A stretch of DNA of 64,000 nucleotides, taken from the NCBI RefSeq assembly GCF_035046505.1, contig NC_089824.1:118307997-118371996 (forward strand). Direction: 5' to 3'. Shown here piece by piece: positions 42,462 through 53,694 of this stretch (position 1 is the first letter of the stretch; every line of letters starts with the position of its first letter). Both the position numbers and the translations under genes were made by a program. Below the pieces are notes generated by a model. The model saw nothing but the letters and a program-made list of their open reading frames with translations. It ran no database searches and had not been told where the DNA came from. The DNA is from Tiliqua scincoides (taxonomy: Eukaryota; Chordata; Lepidosauria; Squamata; Scincidae).

Positions 42462-42614
42462 ATAGCAGCAACTGTTACCCTGCACATGCCCGATCTCATC
42501 TGATCTCAGAAGCTAAGCAGGGTCAGGCCTGGTTAGTACTTGGATGGGAGACCGCTTGGGAATACCGGGTGCTGTAGACTTATACCAGTCTTTCGAGACT
42601 GAAGGTTGCCAACC
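42462..42614 (+). mobile_element. 5S rRNA-derived SINE with 12-bp target duplication
   Basis: The body closely follows 5S rRNA: CCCGATCTCATCTGATCTCA, GAAGCTAAGCAGGGTCAGGC, CTGGTTAGTACTTGGATGGG and AGACCGCTTGGGAATACCGG. It keeps the internal pol III promoter (A box AGCTAAGCAGGGT, C box TGGATGGGAGACC). It is followed by a non-5S tail, ATACCAGTCTTTCGAGACTG then AAGGTTGCCAAC. AGCCCTTTGATG flanks both sides (42450-42461 and 42615-42626), showing it is a retrotransposed SINE and not a 5S gene. The tail equals the 3' end of the LINE at 1262-1985. Confidence 0.95.
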
Positions 42615-42626
42615 AGCCCTTTGATG

Positions 42627-43542
42627 GAAATCCTACCAACTGGCTCTTTGAGACTGCAAGCAGCCCTCTCTCCTCTGCTTCCCTATCCCCACTTAACCCC
42701 CAATTAGCCAGACTGCAGCTTTTGAAAAGGGCTGCCTGAGCACAGTCTCTGCTTGTCCAGCAGAATGGAATTGAACATGTGGCATGTTAAAAGGACCAAA
42801 TTCTCCATCTCCTGGCTCTGTTCCAAATTCCAGGCATGCGGACTGAGGCAGTGATGGGTGACAAATCTTAAACGCCAATCTAGAAAGCGAAGCTTGGAAT
42901 AATTGTAAATAATTATATATAATTAGAATCAAACATGAAAACACAGTGATGAAATCATTAGCTCAGATTGAACTCTACAGGCTTCAGTGAGAACTCTATT
43001 TGCTGTAGTGAACTGTCCCATGAGGCTTAATTTGGCATAATATTTTCACAGTAGAGAAAACAAAAAGAATGTTTTCTTACTGGGTCTGTCACAATGTCCC
43101 AGCAGCCTGCTTGCTCTTATTCATCCCTTTAAGTTCATCCATCTATTAGCAGAGAAGTGCAACATATTAAAATGATAATTGCTACCTAAATTTATGAAGT
43201 GGTAGGACCAGATAATTCCAAAGATAATTATTTTTTACAAATAGTTCAGAATTGCCCTGGCGAGTCACCAGGCAGGGACACTTTCCTTATTTGCAAATAA
43301 GAGTGATTGACCAACCAAAGCCAAAATCTGGAATTTGTATGCTTACAATTAACACCCAGAGGCACTCTGGGATTGGCCATGACCCATCCAAGGAATAAGA
43401 GATGGCCATCAACAATGGGATGCCTGAGACCTGTTACCAGTGCACATGTTATGGACAATACAGCTATCAGAAGGAGGGGAACCTCACAGTAGTGCCTGCA
43501 GAGCAAAAAGAAGAGACAATTCAGGAGGTCTGGTCTAGAGGG
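42627..43542. other. Intergenic, nothing recognised
   Basis: No coding similarity or named repeat was found between the 5S SINE and the next SINE. Confidence 0.45.
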
Positions 43543-43890
43543 CAGGAGGTCTGGTCTAGAGGGTAGAGCCTCCATTTGCCTGAAGATTAACATCCACAAG
43601 GTCGCCAGTTCGAGGCCACCGGCACCGTGCGAACTTGAAGCAGCTGGCAAGCTGCAGCTGAGCTGTTCCATCTGCTCGGAGCGTGGGAGGATGGAGGCCA
43701 GAATGTTAAACCAGATCGGAGTGTAACGCCTTGAATGTAGTGGTTCTTGAAAGAAAGAACCTTCTTTCAATTTGTAAAAATCCCTGCGTGGATTTAATAA
43801 GCCTGCCTATGTAAACCGCCTTGAATAAAGTCTTGAATAAAGACCAAGAAAGGCGGTATATAAATACTGTATATTATTATTATTATATTA
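43543..43890 (+). mobile_element. tRNA-derived SINE with L2-like tail
   Basis: An A-box-like GGTCTAGAGGGTAGAGCC and a B-box-like CCAGTTCGAGGCC form the tRNA-like head. The body includes CGGAGCGTGGGAGGATGGAG and TTTCAATTTGTAAAAATCCC. It ends AAGAAAGGCGGTATATAAAT and (ATT)n, much like the L2 3' end at 37488-37535. The first 20 bp (GGAGGTCTGGTCTAGAGGG) are duplicated in tandem at 43525-43562. Confidence 0.85.
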
Positions 43891-44142
43891 CTTTCCCAGC
43901 CAAATACCAGGAAGACTCAGGGTTAAAATACAAAAAGTTTATTAAAAGTTTAACCAAAAAAGGACAAACAAAATGGGCAAGAAAAGTGAGTAAAGAAGAA
44001 AAAAGTTGCAATAATAAATGGTGCTAGCAGATGGAGCTGAGGTGCTGTGGGTCCTCAACCATTAAACCAGAATGGTTGCAAGTTAAACCAGAGGCTTTGT
44101 ATACATGCTGGAACAACTGCAAACAGGCAAACATAACATAAG

Positions 44143-44168
44143 CCTTTAGCTAGCTAGCTAGCTAGCTA
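44143..44168 (+). repeat. (TAGC)n tetranucleotide repeat
   Basis: This is a perfect run of about six TAGC units, which is self-complementary (AGCT). Confidence 0.9.
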
Positions 44169-44177
44169 GACTTGGAG

Positions 44178-44266
44178 TACTAGCCTATGTGTGTCTACTC
44201 AGAAATAAGCCTCATTGAGTTGAATGGAAGTTACTTCCATGTAAGTGTGTATAGGATTGTAGCCTT
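44178..44266. mobile_element. Short MITE, AAGTAAGTCC core family
   Basis: Its ends are ACTAGCCTATGTGTGTC and TGTATAGGATTGTAGCC, with a core of CTCAGAAATAAGCCTCATTG and AAGTTACTTCCATG. It is a diverged relative of 17948-18035. The 44,270-44,840 interval that follows holds nothing I recognise. Confidence 0.65.
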
Positions 44267-44840
44267 ATTCCCTGTCTTAATTATCTGAAGAATGGAGATG
44301 TCCAGCCCTTTTCATTTGCTTCCCTCCAAGTAGATCTCTTCTACCTGGAGCTCACTGCTTGAGCTTTGAGTAGCTGGAATGAAGAACAACTCCTTCCTTC
44401 CTGTAATGATGGCATCTGTCTACCTAACTGGAGAAGGGAGCCTGGTCAGGTATCTCCCTCCCTTCTCCCAGGAGAACTGCTGGCAGTAACATGCACCAAC
44501 CAGCAAGTTCATTCCTGACTCTGGTGGGAATTCTGACTCAAACAGAACAGAGAGGCTCTTCTCCCCCTTGTAGCTTTCGCAAAACAAACAAGGGCTGCAA
44601 AACGGCTGCGTTCAGCATCTGAATCCACAGAAGCTGCTGCGGAGCCAAAACTACCCAAAATTACCGGAAAATAGAAAATACACAGAAAGAAACCAGGGAA
44701 TTACAAAACACAGAGATTCGTAACAACAGTCATTTATGGTGCATGGAAAATGAGGAGGGATTTGCTTCTGGAGACCACCATATAATTACAGTTGTCTAGT
44801 AATACTATGTGATATTTATATTGTGCTTTGGACTCTCTAG

Positions 44841-45160
44841 CAATGGTTCTCACCGGGACCCACTTTTTAGAATGATAATCTGTTGTGACCCATTGGAAGT
44901 GATGTCATGACAAGTGACATCATCAGGCAGGAAAATTTTTAACAATCCTAGCCACAATTCTACCCACACTTACCCAGGAGTAAGTCCCATTTACTATCAT
45001 GGTTAAAAGCATATACAGAATAGCTTGTTCAAAGTACAGGTCTGTAACATTTCCCCAAATGCAGTCACATACCATGGTAGCATCAAGTCTATTAAAAATA
45101 AAATATTGAAATGAATGGGGACCTGAAATTGGCTCATGACCCACAATTTGAGAAACACTG
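44841..45160. mobile_element. hAT-type element with a nested MITE
   Basis: It begins CAATGGTTCTCACCGGGACC and ends CACAATTTGAGAAACACTG. It contains GGAAGTGATGTCATGAC and AGTGACATCATCAGGCAGG, the same family as 13247-13370 and 56014-56470. Bases 44945-45000 are a nested short MITE (CAATTCTACCCACACTTACC, then AGGAGTAAGTCCC). The flanking octamers match only in part. Confidence 0.7.
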
Positions 45161-45916
45161 TTCTAAAGTGCTTCACATACATTTTTGCATGGGCTGTTGA
45201 CGATCTCTGCAGGATCAACTAGTAAAGTTTTGCTAAAGCATTCCTGCATTCGGGCACGAAGTCCAACAGGTCAGTAAAAATCTAAAATACAATTCTAAAG
45301 GCTTGTTTACACAATCCCAAACTAGAAATACTACTCATGGTGGAGCAATGAGTCCCATGGGCATATATTACAGAGATACTCATGTATATCCACCTGAGTG
45401 ATGTCTTGAAATTTCATGACCTTCAACCCCAAAACTACATGCTTATACATTTGTGCACATACCTGCATCTCACATTAGGTTGCAAGCGCAGTGTGTGGGG
45501 AACAAAGACCTTAGTCCTGCCACCTGTAAACTGTGTCCACTTTGTCATTATATGAACTATAACTGTATGAGCAATAAACAACTCTCTTTCTGTTTCAAGT
45601 TATCTGACTTTACTATAATATGTTTTTTAAAACTGCCTGTGAGCTGCTCTGGAGGCCTTTGGTCGAAAAGTGGCATAAAAATAAATAATAATTGGTCCTT
45701 GAGTTACAAAAACAAACATAAGAACATAAGAACATAAGAACAGCCCCACTGGATCAGGCCATAGGCCCATCTAGTCCAGCTTCCTGTATCTCACAGCGGC
45801 CCACCAAATGCCCCAGAGAGCACACCAGATAACAAGAGACCTCATCCTGGTGCCCTCCCTTGCATCTGGCATTCTGACTTAACCCATTCCTAAAATCAGG
45901 AGGTTGCGCATACACA

Positions 45917-48800
45917 TCATGGCTTGTACCCCATAATGGATTTTTCCTCCAGAAACTCGTCCAATCCCCTTTTAAAGGCGTCTAGGCTACACGCCAGCAC
46001 CACATCCTGTGGCAAGGAGTTCCACAGACCAACCACACGCTGAGTAAAGAAATATTTTCTTTTGTCTGTCCTAACCCGCACAACACTCAATTTTAGTGGA
46101 TGTCCCCTGGTTCTGGTATTATTTGAGAGTGTAAAGAGCATCTCCCTATCCACTCTGTCCATCCCCTGCATAATTTTGTATGTCTCAATCATGTCCCCCC
46201 TCAAGCGTCTCTTTTCTAGGCTGAAGAGACCCAAACGCCGTAGCCTTTCCTCATAAGGAAGGTGCCCCAGCCCTGTAATCATCTTAGTCGCTCTCTTTTG
46301 CACCTTTTCCATTTCCACTATGTCTTTTTTGAGATGCGGCGACCAGAACTGGACACAATACTCCAGGTGTGGCCTTACCATCGATTTGTACAACGGCATT
46401 ATAATACTAGCCGTTTTGTTCTCAATACCCTTCCTAATGATCCCAAGCATAGAATTGGCCTTCTTCACTGCTGCCGCACATTGGGTCGACACTTTCATCG
46501 ACCTGTCCACCACCACCCCAAGATCTCTCTCCTGATCTGTCACAGACAGCTCAGAACCCATCAGCCTATATCTAAAGTTTTGATTTTTTGCCCCAATGTG
46601 CATGACTTTACACTTACTGACATTGAAGCGCATCTGCCATTTTGCTGCCCATTCTGCCAGTCTGGAGAGATCCTTCTGGAGCTCCTCACAATCACTTCTG
46701 GTCTTTACCACTCGGAAAAGTTTGATGTCGTCTGCAAACTTAGCCACTTCACTGCTCAACCCTGTCTCCAGGTCATTTATGAAGAGGTTGAAAAGCACCG
46801 GTCCCAGGACAGATCCTTGGGGCACACCGCTTTTCACCTCTCTCCATTGTGAAAATTGCCCATTGACACCCACTCTCTGCTTCCTGGCCTCCAACCAGTT
46901 CTCAATCCACGAGAGGACCTGTCCTCTAATTCCCTGACTGTGGAGTTTTTTCAGTAGCCTTTGGTGAGGGACTGTGTCAAACACATTCTGAAAGTCCAGA
47001 TATATAATGTCCACGGGTTCTCCCGCATCCACATGCCTGTTGACCTTTTCAAAGAATTCTATAAGGTTTGTGAGGCAAGACTTACCCTTACAGAAGCCAT
47101 GCTGACTCTCCCTCAGCAAGGCCTGTTCGTCTATGTGTTTTGAGATCCTATCTTTGATGAGGCATTCCACCATCTTACCCGGTATGGATGTTAGGCTGAC
47201 CGGCCTATAGTTTCCCGGGTCCCCCCTCTTTCCCTTTTTAAAAATAGGCGTGACATTTGCTATCCTCCAATCTTCTGGCACCGTGGCCGTTTTGAGGGAC
47301 AAGTTGCATACCTTAGTCAAGAGATCTGCAACTTCATTCTTCAATTCCTTAACAACCCTTGGGTGGATGCCATCAGGGCCCGGTGACTTATTGATCTTTA
47401 ATTTATCAATGAGGTCTGAAACATCTTCTCTTTTAACCTCTATCTGACTTAACTCCTCGGTTAGGAGGGGCCGTTCGGGCAGCGGTATCTGCCCGAGGTC
47501 TTCTGCCGTGAAGACAGATGCAAAGAACTCATTTAATTTCTCTGCCATCTCTAAGTCTCCTTTTATCTCCCCTTTCCCTCCCTCACCATCCAGAGGGCCA
47601 ACCGCTTCTCTGGCGGGTTTCCTGCTTCTAACATATTTGAAGAAGCTTTTATTATTCCCCTTAATGTTGCTGGCCATGCGTTCCTCATAGTCTCGCTTGG
47701 CCTCCCATATCACCTTCTTACATTTCTTTTGCCACAGTTTATGTTCCTTTTTATTCTCCTCATTAGGGCAAGACTTCCATTTACGGAAGGAAGCTTCCTT
47801 GCCCTTCACAGCCTCTCTAACTTGGCTGGTTAGCCATGCGGGCACCCTCCTGGATTTAGTGGAACCCTTCTTTCTTTGCGGTATACACCTCTGCTGGGCC
47901 TCTATTACTGTTGTTTTAAGCAGCCTCCATGCACTCTGGAGAGATTGGACTCTTTTTACCCTCCCTTTCAACCTCCTTCTAACCAGCCTCCTCATTTGAG
48001 GGAAGTCCGCCCGTCGGAAGTCAAGGGTTTTTGTTAGAGATTTGCCTGGTATTCTTCCCCCAACGTGCACGTCAAAACGGATCGCAGCATGATCACTGTT
48101 CCCCAATGGCTCAGTAACGTTTACATCTCTAACCAGGTCCTGCGTACCGCACAAAATTAAATCCAGAGTCACCTGTCCTCTGGTGGGCTCCGTGACTAGC
48201 TGATCTAAGCCACAGTCATTTAGCACGTCAAGAAATCCGGTTTCCTTATCGTGACCAGAACACAAATTGACCCAGTCAATATGAGGATAATAGAAGTCCC
48301 CCATGATTACAACCCTGTCCCTCCTTGTCACCTCCCTGATCCATTTCCTCATTTCAAGGTCCCCATCAGATTTCTGGTCTGGAGGACGATAGCACGCCCC
48401 CAGTATTACATCGCTGCACAAGCCTGGTAATTTAACCCACAGAGATTCTACGGTGGAGTCGGACCCACCTTCAATCTCTACTTTGCTGGATTCTATCCCT
48501 TCCTTAACATAAAGGGCCACCCCACCTCCAACACGCCCCTGCCTGTCCCTCCTGTAGAGTTTATAGCCGGGATTGCGGTATCCCACTGATTCTCCGCATT
48601 CCACCAGGTTTCCGTTATGCCCACTATGTCAATATTTTCCCTTGTCACCAGACATTCCAGTTCTCCCACCTTTGCTCGTAGACTTCGGGCATTCGCATAA
48701 AAGCATTTATACATGGAATGCCCCAGGATGGGCTGCTTATTCGCTCCTTTGTCCCCGCATCCTCTCATTGTGCCAAACCGTCTATCACATCCCATCACCC
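45917..48800 (-). CDS. CR1 ORF2: endonuclease and reverse transcriptase
   Basis: ORF2 makes the proteins that nick target DNA and copy the RNA at the nick. The APE-type endonuclease shows NARSLRAKVGELE, DIVGITETWW, GGGVALYVKEG, VVIMGDFYYPHIDW (GDF motif) and LGNSDHAAI (SDH motif). RT shows FKKGKRGDPGNYRPVSLTS, QHGFCKGKSCLTNLIEF, GVPQGSVLGPVLFNLFINDL and KFADDIKLF (catalytic FADD, where CR1 often has FADDT). The frame is open for 895 codons from 45917 to 48604. The N-terminal part lies in another frame (48493-48798), so one frameshift near 48600 is the main break. Confidence 0.93.
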
Positions 48801-48929
48801 TACATTTCCCAATTTCTTCTCCTACCCTGCCTTTGTCTTGTTGTTCTCTAACCTCCCCATCCTCATCCCATAGGGATGAGGAGTCCCGAACCGGATGCCC
48901 CTCGGCTCCTGTCGGCCTTCCCCCAGGGT

Positions 48930-49300
48930 TCAGTTTAAAAGCTGCTTTGCCACCTTTTTAATGTTATGCGCCAGCAGTCTGGTTCCATTCTGGTTCAAAT
49001 GGAGCCCGTCCCTCTTGTACAGGCCCCACTTGTCCCAAAACGTTCCCCAGTGCCTAACGAATCTAAACCCCTCCTCCCTACACCACCATCTCATCCACGC
49101 ATTGAGACCCCTGATCTCCGCCTGCCTAGCTAGCCCTGCGCGTGGAACAGGTAGCACTTCAGAGAACGCTACCTTTGAGGTCCTGGCTTTCAGCTTCCTG
49201 CCTAAAAGCCTAAATTTGGCCTCCAGGACCTCCCAGCTACACTTGCCCACGTCGTTGGTGCCGACATGCACCACAGCCGCTACCTCTCCCCCAGCACTGT
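48930..49300 (-). CDS. CR1 ORF1, C-terminal esterase-like part
   Basis: The - strand frame reads VHVGTNDVGKCSWEVLEAKF, KLKARTSKVAFSEVLPVPRA and KRDGLHLNQNGTRLLA. GTND and DGLHLN match blocks III and V of SGNH hydrolases, the esterase domain known from CR1 ORF1. The block with the catalytic Ser is absent because the copy is 5'-truncated. The frame ends with a stop near 48930, about 130 bp before ORF2. Confidence 0.85.
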
Positions 49301-49310
49301 CTACTAGTTC

Positions 49311-50107
49311 ATCTACTTCTGTTGAAGAGCAAAAGGAAATGACCTCTTCAATTGCAGATGTACTCAGAAGTGGTCAATCCATGTGTTTTCCCCCAAACTT
49401 GTTTGTGCCGTTTCAATCTTAACAATTACGCATTATTAGTATAGTTGGGTCAGCGAAGCATCCATTATGAATTCCCCGTGGAGACATTTTGGGACTAAGT
49501 GAAAGTGCTTGGTTAAGCCAGCTCACCCATGATTTGAGCTGGAAAGTGGGATTTTAAATGCACCATGAAATTTAATCTTCCATTTAAAGAGGCATAAAAG
49601 CATTTGTCATGAGAACATCTGGGGAAATCCACCAGTGCACTCATATTTATGTTACTTCTCATTCTGCCAGGCATTTCTGAAAAGCTTCATGGAAAATAAA
49701 TGATTTTTCTATAGTACTTTGACATTAATCGACATGTGGGGACCATTAAAATGTAAAAGGCTGAACAAGAGAGAAACATGGATATACTGTATTCTTGAAA
49801 AACAATTACTCGATACACAGTTACAGAAAACACATGCATGTGCCACAGATTAACTACTACTGTATTTTGGCACCATCAAAAAAAAGGGTGGGGAAGAGTC
49901 CTCACATGTAAGAGAAGACCATGAAAAATAGAGCTGAATTCGATTTGACTTACTTTAAAGATATGTCAGCTTTACTTCACAGTCTGGTCCTACAGATCAT
50001 GCAGTGGCAGCAAGGCACAGAAAAGAGATGCTAAGCTGAGCTCTCAGCACTGGCCTGAGATACCATTTCTCCCTTCTGTGGTACGGTGTCACCCTTGCAC
50101 TTGAACT
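49311..50107. other. Intergenic, nothing recognised
   Basis: No coding similarity or named repeat was seen in this AT-rich stretch. Confidence 0.45.
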
Positions 50108-50321
50108 CCTGTGGGTTCCCAAACTGTGTGCCATGGCAAACTCACAGGGGCACCTTGGGATGTCCTGGACAGGCATCCTCTTCTTCTTGGCTCCTTCAAG
50201 CACCACCATCTTGGATCATGTGATTATTACACAAGACCTTGTATGATCCAAGATGGCAGGTCCCAGGAGAGCAAGGAAGAAGAGGCCATCGTGAAAGACT
50301 ACGGTAAGTTTGGGAACCACC
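50108..50321. mobile_element. Fold-back element with a 14-bp perfect stem
   Basis: The outer ends GGTTCCCAAACTGTGTGCC and AGTTTGGGAACCACC are inverted. The centre has CCATCTTGGATCAT at 50206-50219 and its exact reverse complement at 50243-50256. The arms between are imperfectly complementary. It looks like a palindromic hAT-type MITE, with no clear target duplication. Confidence 0.6.
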
Positions 50322-51195
50322 AATATACACTTTGGACAGCCCTAGCTTGCAAGAACGGATTATATGATTGGTAAGGGAAACCCATATGCATAAGCAACAT
50401 TTTGTACATGTTGCAGATGTGCATCTGGGTGCACATCATTGTCAATATCATAATAGTTGTCTGTCACCTGGCTGCATCCTGCTTTGCAAATGGGGATCAG
50501 CACCTGCATTCAAGGTCACCACTTGTCATCCATGACAAATTGCCTACAGCTACAGAAGGATCACAGCCTGAGAACTCTTGGAGAGTGGGACGTGGCACAT
50601 CAGCTTCCTATGAATGAAACAGTCTGTAGAATATTGTGAGGAACACAAACAACTGTTTGCAAAGATCATGTGGCTGAAAACCTGTTTTTTATCACAACAG
50701 CCTTTTAACACTCAATATAGTATAATGCCCATATAGTAGTCAGAACTGTACTTATGATTTCTTTTCAAGGCTGTGGTATTGTGGGTGTTATACACAGTTA
50801 GTTTTACATAAGGAGTTTTACAAAAAGAGCATCTTTAAAATTGCTACTAGTTTTAAACAGTCATCATTTGTGATCATTTTCAGTGTTCCTAAAGAATGTG
50901 ATGCATCCAAAATCATTGGGCAATTCTATTGACAACTAAACTTATCAACTTCCTTTCCACAACATTCTGAGACTTTGTCTTCCCTTTTTTCAGATTTGTA
51001 GCATATGCAGTACTTCCCTTTCTTTTTTCTGGCAAATTCTGGATAACATTCAAGAATAGGGAATTGTCAGGGCATCATTCACTATGTTGTATTTTTGATT
51101 TAACAAGTTTCATCAGCAGGAACCAATTTTAATAGGTTCTATTTAATCAGTGGCCTAGGGATACCCTGTATACCCCTGATGCTTATGAACACCTA
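50322..51195. other. Intergenic, nothing recognised
   Basis: No gene, RNA or repeat that I can support. Confidence 0.45.
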
Positions 51196-51335
51196 AGCAA
51201 AGGAAGCTGCCTTATACAGAGTGAGACCACTGGTCCATCTCTATCAAAATTGTTGTCCACACTGAGACGCAACAGCTCTTTGGGTTTCAGACATGGGTCT
51301 TTTTCAGACCTCACCTGGAGATGCTCTTTTTTGGT
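51196..51335 (-). mobile_element. tRNA-derived SINE, tail and body
   Basis: In + reading, AAGGAAGCTGCCTTATACAG, TGAGACCACTGGTCCATCTC and CACCTGGAGATGC give, on the - strand, the body and 3' end of the SINE whose head is seen at 2640-2775. The tRNA-like head is lost here. Confidence 0.75.
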
Positions 51336-51435
51336 TCTAGTTAGTTTCTATAACATAGAATCTCCCCCCCCCCCAAAAAAAAAAATTAAAAAAAAAATTA
51401 AAGATGGCAAGACAACCCCAACAATTAGTAGTAGC

Positions 51436-51620
51436 TTTTGGGTGTAATCCTAACCAACTTCCCAGAACCGAGGTAAGCGCGATGCAACTCTGAGGTAAGG
51501 GAACAAACATTGCCCTACCTTGAGGAGGGCTCCGTGACTGCCCCCAACTGCAGGATGCAGCACATGCCCCACTGGCACAGCTATGCTAGCGCTGGAAATT
51601 TGGTTACGATTGTGCCCTTT
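51436..51620. mobile_element. MITE, GGGCCCAATCC family (diverged)
   Basis: It starts GGTGTAATCCTAACCAACTT and ends TTTGGTTACGATTGTGCCC. The interior (GAGGTAAGGGAACAAACATT, TACCTTGAGGAGG, GCACTGGCACAG-like words) follows 12947-13127. Confidence 0.7.
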
Positions 51621-51912
51621 GTTTACTAAATTTTAAGTTATTGTATATCCTTTTCTATTTTCAAAAGTCATCAATATTGAAGCACTGGTGATATATAAAT
51701 GTTTTTAAATTTAATTGCTTAATTAATCAAGCCCATTCATGAAAGTGATTTATCGCAGAAGAATTCTTTAATTGACAGATGGCCATAACTCTTCCGCTCT
51801 CAAGAGGCATCCCTTGGGTTTTCCACTTTAGGTGGCAAAATGATTCAGGTGCACAGGTGATTCCTGTGCATCAGATGCGAAAAACATGGTGAATAAAGAT
51901 TTGAACTCAAAC

Positions 51913-51994
51913 ATCACTTTTGGTGGGTCCCAACAGATTGTCATTCTGGGATGACAGATTGGCATCCCAGTGCTAAAAAGTTGGAGAACCACTG
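51913..51994 (-). mobile_element. hAT-type element end
   Basis: ATCACTTTTGGTGGGTCCC, CAGATTGTCATTC and GTTGGAGAACCACTG are, in reverse, the left end of the family at 56014-56470. The other end is missing. Confidence 0.65.
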
Positions 51995-53095
51995 ATTTAG
52001 AATATTTCTGTCCTCAAACCTCATAGGACAAAGCCCAATTATCCTCCACAGTGGACTTACTATTTGCAACTGCATGGCTGGGAAGTTGGGAAATGACTGT
52101 GTTGTTGTCTCCCCGTGCCAATTATGTAATGGCAAAATTGTATTGACTGCCTGAAAACAAGACTCTTCAACAGATGTGCATGATACTCATGATTTAGCAA
52201 ACGGAAACGAATCACGGCCTGATCCATTTATAATGAGGTAATGTCTCCCAAGCAACTGTCAGCTCTCTACCTTATTTCATTAAAATCCCTGTAAAACTAT
52301 GAAAGCTCAAAAGAGCAAGTGTATTTTATCGTTTGGAGGCAAGCGGTAAAGAGGGGAGAAGCTGAGGTTACTACACTCCATTCACTCCTTTCTTATAATT
52401 TCATTCTTGTGGTTTAATTAGCTTAAGAGAGTTATGCCACAGGAAGATAACCACTCCACTGCCAGATTGAGGGGGTTCTGGTGCAAAGCCCTGCACTGAA
52501 TTCCCATGATTGTCCCCACTCATCCCCAATGATGCACTGGGCACTACTGCTGCCTCCAGGGCCAAAGATTCAGGGGATGCTCCAGCTGAGAGGGCATTCT
52601 GATGGGCATAGACCTTACCCAGTGCCTGTTTTGGCAGCCAGGGCTGGGAGAAAACAGCCCCCTTAAAGAGGTGATAGTTGCACTAATCAGCTGTTTGGTG
52701 GGCAGAAGTGGGCAGTAACTTCAGTTCCCTGTTACCCCAGACAGCCAACAGAAGTAATTACCAATTGAAGAAGAGAGCAGCACATATGCAACTTCAGCTG
52801 CTGGATCAGGGCCTGGAACTGTGGGCACTGCCTGTTAGAATGTGGGAGTTAGAGAGAGAGAGATTAAGAACAGTAGATAGTTCTTAGTAAAAGTATGCAA
52901 ACTTCAGAAGGGCACGTGTATATCAGTAAGCAGAGCAAAGATGAAACATGATAAATTAGTATAATAAAAACATAAAAGTGTATTTAAACTCCTGGGATTT
53001 TAAACTGAATAATATATGAATCAAGCAGCTGCCTTACAATTTATCAGCCTCTTTTGCTAGGTGCTTAGAATGGCCAAACTTTTCCAAACTATTTT
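51995..53095. other. Intergenic, nothing recognised
   Basis: No coding similarity was found. A short AG-rich run near 52850 (GAGAGAGAGAGA) is the only simple repeat. Confidence 0.45.
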
Positions 53096-53252
53096 CCTTT
53101 TTAATCAATTTAAGGTGAAATTATGTGGTTTTTGTTTGTACTCCCAGAGTGGAAACAGATGTGAAAATCAAAGGGGAATTTAAAAGTTGGTACTCACATC
53201 TGCTTCCACTCTCTGGGAGTACCACATAATTTCATCTTAAATTGATTAAAAA
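53096..53252. repeat. Long inverted repeat, about 60-bp arms
   Basis: The left arm at 53096-53164 and right arm at 53194-53252 are reverse complements with few changes. TTTTTAATCAATTTAAGGTG pairs with the rightmost part, and ACTCCCAGAGTGGAAACAGA pairs with TCTGCTTCCACTCTCTGGGA. The left arm has an extra TTTTGTTT block, and the spacer is about 30 bp. It would fold into one long hairpin if transcribed. The origin is unknown, possibly a fold-back MITE. Confidence 0.85.
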
Positions 53253-53319
53253 GGGGATTAATTCTTCCCCCGATTCTGTAAACTCAACTAAAACATTTGT
53301 TCCCTTATCCCATATCAAG

Positions 53320-53694
53320 CCCCAGCCTATGCAATGGGGTTACTTGGGTCCACGCCAGCTCAATTACTTCCACAGAACTGAGTACCCCTGCGTGGGACTT
53401 TTAGGCCTGGGATGGAGGTTAGGATGTGACAGAGGCCTCCTCTGCCGTCCCCATCCTGGGACTGAACCACCTGCCCTCCCCCAGTCTGTAACACCCCTCC
53501 CCTCCCCCTCTAGGCACAGCACTTACTTGCCCTGGTGGTTGTTGGGCATGATGTGGCGCCCACAGGACAATACAGGCCTTCCTGCCGGCACTGTTGCGTA
53601 GTGTCAAAAAGCATTTTATGGTGCTTTTACAACACCCAGCACCAGCACAGTGGCACAGCACTAGTGCCGCCCAGCAGTAGAATTGGGCTCTTAA
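53320..53694. mobile_element. Probable MITE with AATTGGGCTCTTA right end
   Basis: The right end AGTAGAATTGGGCTCTTA fits the AATCCTA-type termini. The interior is C-rich with CAGCACCAGCACAGTGGCAC near the right end, as in related MITEs. The left terminus was not found. Nothing is recognised in the following 53,700-54,540. Confidence 0.4.

Larger units (their letters stand above)
45717..49310 (-). mobile_element. CR1 LINE, nearly full ORF2 plus part of ORF1
   Basis: This 3.6-kb - strand copy has an 8-bp-unit 3' tail (three TTCTTATG units, 45717-45741), the hallmark of CR1. It carries a nearly intact ORF2 and the C-terminal part of ORF1. The copy is 5'-truncated inside ORF1 at about 49305. The few visible lesions point to a recent insertion. 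It is by far the longest LINE in the window and the likely source family of the fragments at 8394-8545 and 8618-9177. Confidence 0.95.

Noticed and set aside
42462-42614. A functional 5S rRNA gene
   Set aside because: The 5' end is not that of 5S rRNA, a LINE-type tail follows the body, no T-run terminator is present, and a 12-bp target duplication flanks the unit. It is a SINE.
46062-48851. Many + strand frames in this interval
   Set aside because: They are shadows of the CR1 ORF2 and ORF1 coding sequence on the - strand.
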